From SCUB01 sp041918675 (GTDB lineage: Bacteria > Pseudomonadota > Alphaproteobacteria > Rhizobiales > Xanthobacteraceae): a DNA stretch of 64,000 nucleotides. The translations under genes were made by a program, and so were the position numbers. Location of the stretch: positions 186,001-250,000 of the forward strand of contig JAYRVF010000011.1 in assembly GCA_041918675.1 (NCBI GenBank), written 5' to 3'. This document shows, piece by piece, positions 50,914-59,912 of the stretch. The notes under the pieces were generated by a model that had not been told where the DNA came from, did no database searches, and saw only the letters and a list, made by a program, of their open reading frames with translations. Position 1 is the first letter of the stretch. Every line of letters starts with the position of its first letter.

Positions 50914-52245
50914 TCAGTATTTCGCGACCACCGGGGTGTTGAAGTGATAGGTGAGCGAGGAGCGGAACAGGTGGAACCTGTGATTGACCGCCATGCTCGC
51001 CGTTGACGCCAGCACATCGCCGCGACCCACGTCCATGTAGAGATACTCGGTCCGCGAGGTCAGGCGGTCGCCGAACAAGGGCGTCTCGATGCCGCCGCCG
51101 GCGGCGAAGCCCGACAATGTTTTCGTGCTGGACACCGCCGGGCCGAAGACGGCGGCGTTCGCGCCCTGCCAGTCGTCGCGCACGCTCGCCCATGCGCCGC
51201 CGGCCGTGACGTAAAGGAGCGCCGCTCCGGTGGAGTAGCCGACGCGGCCGCGCAGGGTGGCGTACCAGTTCGCCTTCACGCCGAGCATCGCGTTCCGCGT
51301 GGCGCTGAAATCATTGTACTGCGCCTGAGAGCGCGACAGATCGATCCAGCTGAAGTCGCCTTCGACACCCGCGACAAAGCGGGGCGAAAGCTGCCAGTTG
51401 AAACCCGCCAGCGCGCCGATGGTATAGCCGGTCGCATTGGCGCCGATCTCGCCGATCACGCCCGTCTGAGTGCCGATCGCATCGAGAGTGCCGCTCCCGC
51501 CGACGATGCCCCCGTAGAAACCGGACCAATTGCGGGCCGGAAGCGGCCCGTGCGCGCGCGCGCCGAACAGGTAATTCACGCCGAACTTCATCAGGTCGTA
51601 TTGATGGTCGGTCTGCGGCGTGTAGACCGAGGCCGGCACGGAGAGCATGTCGCCCTTGCCGACGGCGACGCGCAGATATTCCGCTTTCGCCGTCCAGTTT
51701 CCGCCCAGCATCGTCTCGACGCCGCTGCCGTAGGTGTAGCCGGAAAGCGTCCGGGTGCTCTGAACCAGAGGCGTCGCGGCGCTGTCGGTGATCGACATGA
51801 AGGCCCCGCCACCCGTCACGTAGGACAGCGTCGGGCCGCTGGTATAGCCCAGACGTCCCCGCGCCGTGCCGATCCAGGAAGTCCTCGAATTGACGGTCAG
51901 GCTGTCGTTCCAGTCGTTGACGTTTCGACCGAGCCCGAGCCAGCCGATATCGCCTTCGAGGCCGGCGACCAGATTGGGGTGAAACTGCCAATTATAGCCG
52001 GCCGTGACGCCGACGAGGGCTCCCGAGCCGGTGTAGTCAATGCCGCCAAGCCGCGCGCCCGTCGGATCAACCGCGCGCGAGCGCTGCACGCCCAAGCCTG
52101 TAAAAGCGCCGACATAGAGCCCGGACCAATCATAGCCGACCGCCGCGGGGGCCTTGTAGAAGGGGGCCTTGGCCGGCAGGTCAGCCGCGCCCGCCGTTCC
52201 GGTGCACGCCAACGCCGCACAGCAGCCCAGCCAGAATCTTCGCAT
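50914..52245 (-). CDS. Tandem-duplicated Omp25/31-type outer membrane protein
   Basis: A 443-residue exported protein with a signal peptide (to about residue 20, AGA|ADLPAKAP) followed by two copies of the Omp25/31-like eight-stranded barrel. Copy one spans about W40-R230 (DWSGLYVGAFTGLGV, VTAGYNWQFHPNLVAGLEGDIGW, WIGTARGRLGYTSGPTLSYVTGGGA, TAKAEYL, KFGVNYLF). Copy two spans about W240-443 (NWSGFYGGIVGGSG, ALAGFNWQLSPRFVAGVEGDFSW, WYATLRGRVGYSTGAALLYVTAGGA, SRTEYLYMDVG, SSLTYHF). A single copy is the normal size for the family (about 210-250). AAAGGGA precedes the ATG. Confidence 0.9.
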   Translation of the reverse strand: MRRFWLGCCAALACTGTAGAADLPAKAPFYKAPAAVGYDWSGLYVGAFTGLGVQRSRAVDPTGARLGGIDYTGSGALVGVTAGYNWQFHPNLVAGLEGDIGWLGLGRNVNDWNDSLTVNSRTSWIGTARGRLGYTSGPTLSYVTGGGAFMSITDSAATPLVQSTRTLSGYTYGSGVETMLGGNWTAKAEYLRVAVGKGDMLSVPASVYTPQTDHQYDLMKFGVNYLFGARAHGPLPARNWSGFYGGIVGGSGTLDAIGTQTGVIGEIGANATGYTIGALAGFNWQLSPRFVAGVEGDFSWIDLSRSQAQYNDFSATRNAMLGVKANWYATLRGRVGYSTGAALLYVTAGGAWASVRDDWQGANAAVFGPAVSSTKTLSGFAAGGGIETPLFGDRLTSRTEYLYMDVGRGDVLASTASMAVNHRFHLFRSSLTYHFNTPVVAKY

Positions 52246-52758
52246 CTCAATCCCTTTCAACGACCGGTTGACGGCGCCATTCGGCCGCCGACAACGATCA
52301 GTCACCGAAAACCGGTCCGGCGGCGAAACACGCCACCTCGCTCGCCGCGCAAGGCGAGAATCCGAACCGGCCCCGCAAAGCCGTCCCCTTCGCGCGATCT
52401 TAGGTGAAATCGCCCGAAAAGTCCGTGGCGGCGGCGCCACAGCGACGGGAAATGCGCGCGAATCAATGACTTTCGTTCACATTCGCCGTGCTCGGTTACG
52501 AAATGCTTTCCCGCGCGCCGGCGACGCCACCTTGGGCGGATCGCGCGCAAAACCGATCCGTGCCCGCCCTTCCGCCGCCGCATTCGGCGTGATAACCGGG
52601 GCGAACGGCTTCGGTGCGACCGCGCCGCCGCCCGGTCCGGCAGGATGGCGTTCGGTTTGCCGCGACACCTTTTTCTTGAACGTGACGAGCGAGAATGAAG
52701 CGGGATCGCGCCGCGCAGGCGGGCATCCCCGATCGCGCCGAGGGACGTTTCAGCGAAC
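52246..52758. other. Divergent intergenic region (Omp25-like / DUF2155)
   Basis: 513 bp without a supported gene. Frames open here give Arg/Pro-rich translations typical of non-coding GC-rich DNA. A promoter for each divergent gene is expected, but I see no strong match. Confidence 0.4.
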
Positions 52759-53727
52759 ATGCCCGCGCAAGTCAGGTGGATGACGGCTGCCGCGATCGTC
52801 GCGGCGCTGATGATCGCGGCCGGTGACGGGGCGCGCGCGCAATTCGGCGGCATTTTCGGCGGCCCGCCGCCGCGTCCGCCGGGCGGGCTTCGGGGCGATC
52901 CGGCCGAGCCGCCGCCGCGACCGGGCGAGTTGGCGCCGCGCGGTGAGGATTCCGGATTTGATTCCGATGAGGAAGACGTTCCCGATCTGCCGCGCGGACG
53001 CGTCCTGCCGGCGCCGAATCGTCCGCCGCCGGCGGCGACCGCGCCCGCTCCCGGGCCGGTTCAGACCCAGCCGCTGCCTCCCGCCGGCGCGAACGGCACG
53101 CCGGCCGCGCCCGCGCCGCCGGGTGGAAATTCGGCGAACGCGCCGCTGCAGCCTCCGCCCTTGACCGGATTGCCGCCGGGCCAGCGCCAGCCGCGCGGCG
53201 CGCCGTCCGCGACCCCGCCCGCGCCGGCGACCCTGCAGCCGGGCGACGAAATCGTCACCGATCCGCCCGCCGTCAAGATCACCAACAAGTCGGCGGTGTT
53301 TTCCGGCCTCGACAAGATCACCGGCCGCGTCATCAAGTTCGACGTGGAGTTGGGCGAGACCGTGCAGTTCGGCGCGCTACGCGTGACGCCGCGCGCCTGC
53401 TACACCCGCCCGGCGACCGAGGCCGCCAACACCGATGCGTTCATCGAGGTCGACGAGATCACGCTCAAGGGCGAGGTCAAGCGCATCTTCACCGGCTGGA
53501 TGTTCGCGTCGAGCCCCGGCCTGCACGCGGTCGAGCACTCGATCTACGACGTGTGGCTGACCGACTGCAAGGATCCGCAGACGACGGACGTCGCCAGTTC
53601 GAATTCTGAGCCGCCCAAGACGGCCGCGCCCAAGGGTCCGCCGCCGGCCAAGAAGAAGCAGCAGCAGCGCCCGGCGGGTCCCGGCTCCGCGCCCGGCCCC
53701 TTCATTCCCGCGCCGTTTCCGCGCTGA
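52759..53727 (+). CDS. DUF2155 domain-containing exported protein
   Basis: A 322-residue protein with a signal peptide (MTAAAIVAALMIAAGDGARA), a long Pro-rich linker (about residues 30-165) and the conserved DUF2155 C-terminal domain (AVFSGLDKITGRVIKFDVELGETVQFGALRVTPRACYTRPATE ... DAFIEVDEI ... IFTGWMFASSPGLHAVEHSIYDVWLTDC, read in parts). Function is unknown. In alphaproteobacteria this gene usually lies near NDUFA12 and aat, as here. The tail is Lys/Pro/Gln-rich. Confidence 0.9.
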   Translation: MPAQVRWMTAAAIVAALMIAAGDGARAQFGGIFGGPPPRPPGGLRGDPAEPPPRPGELAPRGEDSGFDSDEEDVPDLPRGRVLPAPNRPPPAATAPAPGPVQTQPLPPAGANGTPAAPAPPGGNSANAPLQPPPLTGLPPGQRQPRGAPSATPPAPATLQPGDEIVTDPPAVKITNKSAVFSGLDKITGRVIKFDVELGETVQFGALRVTPRACYTRPATEAANTDAFIEVDEITLKGEVKRIFTGWMFASSPGLHAVEHSIYDVWLTDCKDPQTTDVASSNSEPPKTAAPKGPPPAKKKQQQRPAGPGSAPGPFIPAPFPR

Positions 53728-53782
53728 GCCCGATCCCGCCGCGCGAAGCGGGATGGATCCTTCCGCGCTCACGTGGCGCGTC

Positions 53783-54469
53783 TCATCCACGACCGATGAT
53801 GTCGAGCGCCCGCGCGCCACCTACGAGCGCGCGCACGGGCAGGGCGGCGAAATCGCCCCGCTTGCGCAGGGCCTCGTCGAGCAGCGCGCGGTATTTCGCG
53901 CGCGGAACTTCCACCGCGCCGAAAGTCTCCAGATGCGGCGTGACGAATTGCGTGTCGAGCAGCGCGTAGCCCCCCGCGATCAGGCGCGCGACGAGATGGA
54001 CGAGGGCGACCTTCGAGGCATCGCGGGCGCGGTGGAACATGCTTTCGCCGAAGAACGCCCCGCCGAGACTGACGCCGTAAAGCCCGCCGACGAGCCGATC
54101 GCCTTCCCACGTCTCGATGCTGTGGCAATGGCCGTGGCGATGAAGCGTGCCGTAGAGCTCGCGGATGGGGCCGTTGATCCAGGTATTGGTCCGGCCGGGC
54201 GCTTCCTCCGCGCAACCCTCCATCACCGCCTCGAAGGCGCGATCGATCGTCACCGCGAAGCGCTCGGAGCGCACCGTGCGCGCGAGGCGCGCCGGCACGT
54301 GAAATCCGGCCAGCGGGATGATGCCGCGCTGTTCCGGCTCGATCCAGAAGAGCGCCGGATCGTCGGCGCTCTCGGCCATGGGGAAGATACCCCGGGCATA
54401 AGCGCGCAATACGATCTCGGGCGTGATCCCGCTACGGGACGAATCCGTTCCAGCCATGCCCGGGACCAT
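53783..54469 (-). CDS. aat: Leucyl/phenylalanyl-tRNA--protein transferase
   Basis: It attaches Leu or Phe to N-terminal Arg/Lys of proteins, making N-degrons for the ClpS/ClpAP pathway. The 228-residue sequence has the family landmarks: LRAYARGIFPMAESADDPALFWIEPEQRGIIPL (read in parts), TWINGPIRELYGTLHRHGHCHSIETWEGDRLVGGLYGVSLGGAFFGESMF, and GYALLDTQFVTPHLETFGAVEVPR. The start may be the ATG at 54469 or at 54457. Convergent with the DUF2155 gene; follows the chagasin-like gene by 28 bp. Confidence 0.96.
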   Translation of the reverse strand: MVPGMAGTDSSRSGITPEIVLRAYARGIFPMAESADDPALFWIEPEQRGIIPLAGFHVPARLARTVRSERFAVTIDRAFEAVMEGCAEEAPGRTNTWINGPIRELYGTLHRHGHCHSIETWEGDRLVGGLYGVSLGGAFFGESMFHRARDASKVALVHLVARLIAGGYALLDTQFVTPHLETFGAVEVPRAKYRALLDEALRKRGDFAALPVRALVGGARALDIIGRG

Positions 54470-54497
54470 AACAGCGCGCCCGCGATCGCGCTCGCCG

Positions 54498-54920
54498 CTA
54501 CTGAACGTTGACCGTCACCCGCACGGTGTTGATCGGCGCGTTCGCTTCCCACGGGCGGACGTATTTGAACTCGAAGCGCGCGGTTCCCGAACGCAGCGTC
54601 CTGACCTCCCAGCGATGCTTTCCGGGCGCGCCGAAGAGCGGGCCGCCGCCGTCCTGGACGTAGCCGAGGTCCGTGAACGAAACGATGCCGTTCTCGACGC
54701 CCGAGGCTTCGGAGATCTGCCAAACATAGCCGGTCGAGGGATTTTCAACCAATTCGATGATGTGGAATTGGCCAGGCGGCAGGGTCACGAACATCTGGCC
54801 CATGAAAGCCGCGGCCGCGTCCTGTGAATTGGCGGTCATCGCGAATGCGAATGCGATCGCGGATGAAAGCGCCGCGCGACGCGTGATCTCGGCGTCGAGC
54901 GGATGCGTGTTGTCGAACAT
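54498..54920 (-). CDS. Chagasin-like (I42) cysteine-protease-inhibitor domain protein
   Basis: A 140-residue exported protein. After an N-terminal RRAALSSAIAFAFAMTANSQDAAAA signal (twin Arg, possibly Tat), the mature part shows the three chagasin loops: NPSTGYVWQI (consensus NPTTGY), a central GGGPLFGAPGKHRWEVR (GxxG region) and FKYVRPWEANAP (RPW). The family inhibits papain-type peptidases. The ATG at 54920 begins MFDNTHPLDAE. It lies between accC and aat, which are normally adjacent, so it seems a lineage-specific insertion. The target peptidase is unknown. Confidence 0.82.
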   Translation of the reverse strand: MFDNTHPLDAEITRRAALSSAIAFAFAMTANSQDAAAAFMGQMFVTLPPGQFHIIELVENPSTGYVWQISEASGVENGIVSFTDLGYVQDGGGPLFGAPGKHRWEVRTLRSGTARFEFKYVRPWEANAPINTVRVTVNVQ

Positions 54921-55027
54921 TGGAGGATTTCCTGGTTGACGTGAGTCGCGGCGCGTCACGATTGACGGTCGTCCTTATTGATGTAGGACCGCCGCCGGCT
55001 TTCAACCAGCCCCATCGTGAAACAAGA

Positions 55028-56380
55028 CTATGCCTTCTTGTCACCCGCGGCGAGATACTGCTCCAACCAGTGAATATGATAATCGCCGTCGATGATGCCC
55101 GGCTCGCGCACCAGCGCGCGGAACAGCGGCAGCGTCGTGTCGATGCCGTCGACCACGAATTCGTCGAGCGCGCGGCGCAGTCGCATCAGGCATTCGGTGC
55201 GCGATTTGCCGTGCACGATCAGCTTGCCGACGAGCGAATCGTAATAGGGCGGAATGACGTAGCCCTGATAGACGGCCGAGTCGACGCGCACGCCGAGCCC
55301 GCCGGGCGGATGATAGTGTTGCAGCCTGCCGGGCGAGGGGCGGAACGTCACCGGATTTTCGGCGTTGATGCGGCATTCGATCGCGTGACCGCTGACGACG
55401 ATCTCCTCCTGCGTCATGCCGAGATCGCCACCGGAGGCGACACGGATCTGCTCCAGCACGAGGTCGATGCCGGTGATCATCTCGGTGACCGGATGCTCGA
55501 CCTGGATGCGCGTGTTCATTTCGATGAAATAGAACTGGCCGTCCTCCCAGAGGAACTCGACCGTGCCGACGCCGAGATATTTGAGGTCGCGCATCGCGCG
55601 GGCCACGGTCTCGCCGATGCGGTCGCGGCTGGCCACGTTGAGCGCGGGGGAGGGGCCCTCTTCCCAGACCTTCTGGTGACGACGCTGCAACGAGCAATCG
55701 CGTTCGCCGAGATGGACCGCGCCTCCGCGCCCGTCGCCGAGCACCTGGATTTCGATGTGGCGGGGCTTCTCCAGATACTTTTCGAGATAGACCGAGGAGT
55801 CGCCGAACGCGGCCTTGGCCTCGGCGCGCGCGGTCGACAGCGCGAGCTTGATATCGGCCTCGGTGCGCGCGACCTTCATGCCGCGCCCGCCGCCGCCGGC
55901 GGTCGCCTTGACGAGAACGGGAAAACCAATCTCGCGGCTGATCGCCAGCGCCTCGTCCTCGTCGCTCACCGCGCCGTCGGAACCGGGCACCACCGGAATG
56001 CCGAGCCGGCGCGCGGTGCGCTTGGCCTCGATCTTGTCGCCCATCAGGCGGATATGTTCCGCCTTGGGCCCGATGAAATGAAGGTTGTGCTCGGCGAGGA
56101 TTTCGGCGAAGCGCGCGTTTTCCGACAGGAAGCCGTAGCCGGGATGCACGGCGTCGGCGCCGGTGATTTCGCAGGCCGCCAGCAGCGAGGGAATGTTGAG
56201 ATAGCTGTCCTTGGAGGGCGGCGGGCCGATGCACACGCTCTCGTCGGCGAGCCGCACATGCATGGCGTCGGCGTCGGCGGTCGAATGCACCGCGACGGTG
56301 GCGATGCCGAGCTCCTTGCAGGCGCGCAGCACGCGCAGGGCGATCTCGCCGCGATTGGCTATGAGAATCTTGTCGAACAT
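55028..56380 (-). CDS. accC: Acetyl-CoA carboxylase biotin carboxylase subunit
   Basis: It carboxylates the biotin on AccB in an ATP-dependent reaction, the first half of malonyl-CoA synthesis. The 450-residue protein is full-length: FDKILIANRGEIALRVLRACKELGI, HPGYGFLSENARFAEI, VKATAGGGGRGMKVAR (ATP-grasp Gly-rich loop), LGERDCSLQRRHQKVWEEGPSP, and EMNTRIQVEHPVTEMITGIDLV with the metal/bicarbonate ligands. It follows accB by 16 bp in the order aroQ-accB-accC. Confidence 0.98.
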   Translation of the reverse strand: MFDKILIANRGEIALRVLRACKELGIATVAVHSTADADAMHVRLADESVCIGPPPSKDSYLNIPSLLAACEITGADAVHPGYGFLSENARFAEILAEHNLHFIGPKAEHIRLMGDKIEAKRTARRLGIPVVPGSDGAVSDEDEALAISREIGFPVLVKATAGGGGRGMKVARTEADIKLALSTARAEAKAAFGDSSVYLEKYLEKPRHIEIQVLGDGRGGAVHLGERDCSLQRRHQKVWEEGPSPALNVASRDRIGETVARAMRDLKYLGVGTVEFLWEDGQFYFIEMNTRIQVEHPVTEMITGIDLVLEQIRVASGGDLGMTQEEIVVSGHAIECRINAENPVTFRPSPGRLQHYHPPGGLGVRVDSAVYQGYVIPPYYDSLVGKLIVHGKSRTECLMRLRRALDEFVVDGIDTTLPLFRALVREPGIIDGDYHIHWLEQYLAAGDKKA

Positions 56381-56396
56381 GGCTGGCGCCCGGCCG

Positions 56397-56930
56397 CTAT
56401 TCGATGATCAGCAGCGCTTCGGCGAACTCGACCGGCTGGCCGTCCTCGACGAGCACCTGCGTCACCGTTCCGGCGCGCGGCGACAGAATCTGGTTCATGG
56501 TCTTCATCGCCTCGACGATGACGAGCGTGTCGCCAACCTTCACGGTCGAGCCGACCTCGACGAAATTCTTGGCGCCCGGCTCGGGCGCGAGATAGACGGT
56601 GCCGACCATCGGCGAGGGAACGACGCCGGGGTGCTTGGAGAGATCGACCGCGGCGGGAGCCGCTGTCGGCGGCGGCGCGGGAACGGGCGCGGCCGGCGCT
56701 TGCGGCGCGGCGGCGGGCGCGTGCACGGGAGCCGCTGTCGAGATCGACAGGCCGCGCGCGACGCGCACGCGCAAGCCGCTCTGCTCGACCTCGATTTCGG
56801 TCAGGCTGGTCTCATGAAGCAGGTTGGCGAGCTCGCGAATGAGTCCCGAGTCGATCGGGTTCGCGCCCGATGGGGACGGGCTCGGTTTGCGTGGCGTCGA
56901 TTTGGATGGGGCCTGCGGCGCTCGTGCCAT
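56397..56930 (-). CDS. accB: Biotin carboxyl carrier protein of acetyl-CoA carboxylase
   Basis: It carries the biotin that shuttles CO2 between AccC and AccAD. The 177-residue protein has an N-terminal helix region (LIRELANLLHETSLTEIEVEQSGLRVRVAR), a flexible Ala/Pro linker and the biotinyl domain (PGVVPSPMVGTVYLAPEPGA ... VIVEAMKTMNQI), in which Lys143 of EAMKTM is the biotin site. The ATG at 56930 starts MARAPQAPSK. Located in the aroQ-accB-accC operon. Confidence 0.97.
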   Translation of the reverse strand: MARAPQAPSKSTPRKPSPSPSGANPIDSGLIRELANLLHETSLTEIEVEQSGLRVRVARGLSISTAAPVHAPAAAPQAPAAPVPAPPPTAAPAAVDLSKHPGVVPSPMVGTVYLAPEPGAKNFVEVGSTVKVGDTLVIVEAMKTMNQILSPRAGTVTQVLVEDGQPVEFAEALLIIE

Positions 56931-56965
56931 GATTTCGGTTTCCGAATCCTTGAACGTGGATTGTG

Positions 56966-57439
56966 TCAGGAAGACTTCGCGCCGCCGGTCACGGTCTTGC
57001 CGATTTTCGCGGCGAGGCCCTTGATCGCGAGCGCGTAGCCGTCGACGCCGAAGCCGCAAAGCGAGGCGACGGCGACGCGCGCGATATAGGAGTGGCGGCG
57101 GAAGTCCTCGCGCGCGTAAACGTTGCTGATGTGGACTTCGACCGCGGGCACCTTCACGCCCGCCAGCGCGTCGTGCAGCGCGATCGAGGTGTGGGTGTAG
57201 GCGCCGGCATTGATGATGATGCCCGCCGCGCCTTGCTGAGCGGCCGCATGGATGGCGTCGACGAGGTCGCCTTCGTGGTTGGACTGCATGAACTCGATCG
57301 CGAGGCCAAGCTCGGCGGCGGTCTTGCGGCAAAGCGCCTCGACATCGGCGAGCGTGGCGCGGCCGTAGATTTCCGGCTCGCGGCTGCCGAGCAGGTTCAG
57401 GTTGGGGCCGTTGAGTACGTGGATCGTCGACGTCGCCAT
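56966..57439 (-). CDS. aroQ: Type II 3-dehydroquinate dehydratase
   Basis: The third enzyme of the shikimate pathway (anti elimination, dodecameric type). The 157-residue product has IHVLNGPNLNLLGSREPEIYG (catalytic Arg/Tyr lid), FMQSNHEGDLVDAIHAA, INAGAYTHTSIALHDAL and VEVHISNVYAREDFRRHSYIA. All active-site positions known from the family appear intact. It is the first gene of aroQ-accB-accC, separated from the DsbA-like gene by 212 bp. Confidence 0.97.
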   Translation of the reverse strand: MATSTIHVLNGPNLNLLGSREPEIYGRATLADVEALCRKTAAELGLAIEFMQSNHEGDLVDAIHAAAQQGAAGIIINAGAYTHTSIALHDALAGVKVPAVEVHISNVYAREDFRRHSYIARVAVASLCGFGVDGYALAIKGLAAKIGKTVTGGAKSS

Positions 57440-57651
57440 CCTGTCATCCTGCGAGAGCTGATGAACCGGCGCGCGAGAAGAGGCGCGCGGGCAGCGGGGC
57501 GGTTATAGGTAACCTTTTTCGACAAAGGAAGATGCGATCGCGGAATACCACGGGCCGGCCCTTGATCCCATTCCAGAAACGCGCGCCGCGGCGGGAATTT
57601 CCGGTGTTAACCACATGGCGCGGACCCGCGTCGGCGATCGCGCTCGCCCCC

Positions 57652-58419
57652 TCAGCAGGTGGGCTTGCCGCAGCGGGCGTAGCTCACCTTGGTCTTGAGG
57701 CCGTCAAGGCCGATCGCGCCGACCACGACTTCCTCGCCCACCACATAAGCGGGCGTGCCGGAAAGACCGAGGGCGTCGGCAAGCTTGAAGGATTCGGCGA
57801 GGGTCTCCCGGATTTCGGGGCCGGCCATGTCCTTTTCCAGCCGCGCCATGTCGAGGCCGACCTCCTTGGCCACCGCCATGGCGCGCGCCTTGTCGGCCTG
57901 GCCGCGGCCGGTGAGCATCTTCTGGTGGAACTCGAGATACTTCTTGCCGTCGGCGTCCTGCATGCGCACGGCGACCGCGACGCTGGCCGCTTCCACCGAC
58001 TGCTGGCCGAGCACCGGAAATTCCTTGAGCACGACGCGGATATTGGGGTCGGCCTTCATCAGGTCGAGCATGTCCTTCATCGCGCGCTTGCAGTAGCCGC
58101 AATTGTAATCGAAGAACTCGACCAGATTGACGTCGCCCTTGCGGTTGCCGATGACGACATGGCGCGGCGAGTTGAAGATCGTTTCGGCCTGTTCCTTCAC
58201 CGCCTTGCGATGACGCTCGGCGGCGACCTCGGCCTGGCGCTTCTCCAGTTCCCCGAGAGCTTCGGCGATCACCTCGGGATGCTCCACCAGATATTTCTTG
58301 ATGATGGCTTCGATCTCGCCGCGCTGCGCGTCGGAGAAGCTCTGGGCGCCGGCCGCGAACGGCGAAAGAACGAGCGCGGCCGCGATCAGGGCGGCGCGGA
58401 ACGGGCGGATCGATGGCAT
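57652..58419 (-). CDS. DsbA-like thiol-disulfide oxidoreductase (periplasmic)
   Basis: A 255-residue exported thioredoxin-fold protein. It has a signal peptide (FRAALIAAALVLSPFAAGA), an N-terminal helical extension with coiled-coil character (about residues 30-75, as in ScsC-like proteins), a CxxC active site in FFDYNCGYCKRAM, and the cis-Pro region GTPAYVV. It ends CGKPTC, with two extra cysteines. The helical extension suggests an oligomeric DsbC/ScsC-type isomerase rather than monomeric DsbA. AAAGGACC precedes the ATG. It follows the M48 gene by 26 bp. Confidence 0.9.
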   Translation of the reverse strand: MPSIRPFRAALIAAALVLSPFAAGAQSFSDAQRGEIEAIIKKYLVEHPEVIAEALGELEKRQAEVAAERHRKAVKEQAETIFNSPRHVVIGNRKGDVNLVEFFDYNCGYCKRAMKDMLDLMKADPNIRVVLKEFPVLGQQSVEAASVAVAVRMQDADGKKYLEFHQKMLTGRGQADKARAMAVAKEVGLDMARLEKDMAGPEIRETLAESFKLADALGLSGTPAYVVGEEVVVGAIGLDGLKTKVSYARCGKPTC

Positions 58420-58445
58420 GAAGGGTGGTCCTTTCGGGTGGGAGT

Positions 58446-59912
58446 TCAGTTGGGGCCGGACTTCGGCTCCTTGACGGAGAGGATGTCGTCGGATTTCACC
58501 CAGCCGGGCGAGCCGACCGGAAACAGCGTCTTGGCCCGCGTCGCCAGAAGCCGCGCGGTCTTGTAATCGCCGCGCATCAGGGCGGCCTGGGCGGCGGCGA
58601 GATCGGCCTGCGAACGCTCGCCCTTGCGGCCATAGGCCATGGCGAGCTGGGCGTAGCCGATCGCGGCTTCCGGCTCGCGCGCGAGCGCGGAGCGCAGGAT
58701 CGAGATCGCCTCGTCGGAATTGGCCGGATTGTTGCTCGCCACCAGCGCCTGGCCGAGCATGATCTGGATGAGCGCCGCCCCGTGCGAAAGCTGCACCGCC
58801 TTGCGCAGCGGTCCGATCGCTTCGACGGGCTTGCCCGCTTCGAGCAGCGCCTGCCCGCGCAATTCGTGGAAATAGGGGTTGTCGGGCTGGGTCTGGATGA
58901 GGCCGTCGATCATGGCGAGCGCGGTGCGCAGGTCGCCGTGGCGATAGGTGACGATCGCGCGCGCGTAACGCGCCGGCAGGCTGGTGTTCGACTGCGGAAA
59001 GCGGCGATGCACGGTGTCGGGCGTTTCCATGAAGCCGGAGGTCTTGGCCCGCATCATGTCGTGGCGAAGCTGAAGGCCGGCGTCGTCCTTCTTGTCCCAA
59101 TTGGGGCTCGACTTGGCGAGTTCGCCAAGGGCCGCGATGCGTTCGGCCGGCATCGGATGCGACATCGCGTAGGGGTCGACCGACCGCGAGATATAGAGCG
59201 ACTGGTCGTAGAGACGCTTGAATGTCTCGTACATGCCCTTGGCCGATTGGCCGGTCGCGGCGAGGAACTTCACCGCCGCGCGGTCTGCCGATTCCTCCTG
59301 CTGGCGCTGGTAGGACAGAAGCGTGCGGCGGATGACTTCCTGCGGCGCGGAAATCGCCGCCGAGCCGATCTGGCCCATGTTCTGCGAGCCGGATCGGGCG
59401 CCCGCCACCATCGCGCCGACACCCAGGATCGTGGCCAGGATCAACTGCGTCTGCGCCTGCGCGAGCTGGTGGCGCAGGCGCGAGAGATGGCCGCCGGCGA
59501 TATGCCCAGTCTCATGCGCGAGCACGCCGATGATCTGGTTCGGCGTCTGCGATTCCAGGAGCGCGCCGTGATTGATGAAGATGCGCCGCCCGTCGACGAC
59601 GAAGGCGTTGAAGGTGTTGTCGTTGATGATGACGACCTGGACGTTCTGCTTGGCGAGGCCCGCCGCGCGCAGGATCGGCGCGGTGTAATCGCGCAGGAGC
59701 TGTTCGGCTTCCGCGTCGCGCAGGATGCGGGGCGCGGGCCCGCCTTGCGCGCGCGCGGCGATGGGCGAGAGCGCGGTCGCGGTCGCGAGCAACGCCGCCA
59801 TCGCGCGCCTTGCCACCATGCCCGGAACACACCGGCGCGCGGCAAGCCGGCGCGGCGCAAGCGGTGGTCGATTCCTTCCGCACCCTTTGGCGAAGTCGGC
59901 GGTTGCGGCCAT
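58446..59912 (-). CDS. M48-family metalloprotease with TPR repeats (BepA/YfgC-like)
   Basis: A periplasmic chaperone-protease type implicated in outer membrane protein assembly. The 488-residue protein has a signal peptide (MAALLATATALSPIAARA), the zinc motif AHETGHIAGGH (HExxH), the third-ligand region SYQRQQEESADRAAVKFL and a C-terminal half of TPR-like repeats (YHGDLRTALAMIDGLIQTQPDNPYFHELRGQALLEAG and following). The ATG at 59912 has an AAAGGAA site but gives a 38-residue Arg-rich n-region; an internal ATG at 59819 gives a normal signal peptide. Followed closely by the DsbA-like gene. Confidence 0.9.
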   Translation of the reverse strand: MAATADFAKGCGRNRPPLAPRRLAARRCVPGMVARRAMAALLATATALSPIAARAQGGPAPRILRDAEAEQLLRDYTAPILRAAGLAKQNVQVVIINDNTFNAFVVDGRRIFINHGALLESQTPNQIIGVLAHETGHIAGGHLSRLRHQLAQAQTQLILATILGVGAMVAGARSGSQNMGQIGSAAISAPQEVIRRTLLSYQRQQEESADRAAVKFLAATGQSAKGMYETFKRLYDQSLYISRSVDPYAMSHPMPAERIAALGELAKSSPNWDKKDDAGLQLRHDMMRAKTSGFMETPDTVHRRFPQSNTSLPARYARAIVTYRHGDLRTALAMIDGLIQTQPDNPYFHELRGQALLEAGKPVEAIGPLRKAVQLSHGAALIQIMLGQALVASNNPANSDEAISILRSALAREPEAAIGYAQLAMAYGRKGERSQADLAAAQAALMRGDYKTARLLATRAKTLFPVGSPGWVKSDDILSVKEPKSGPN

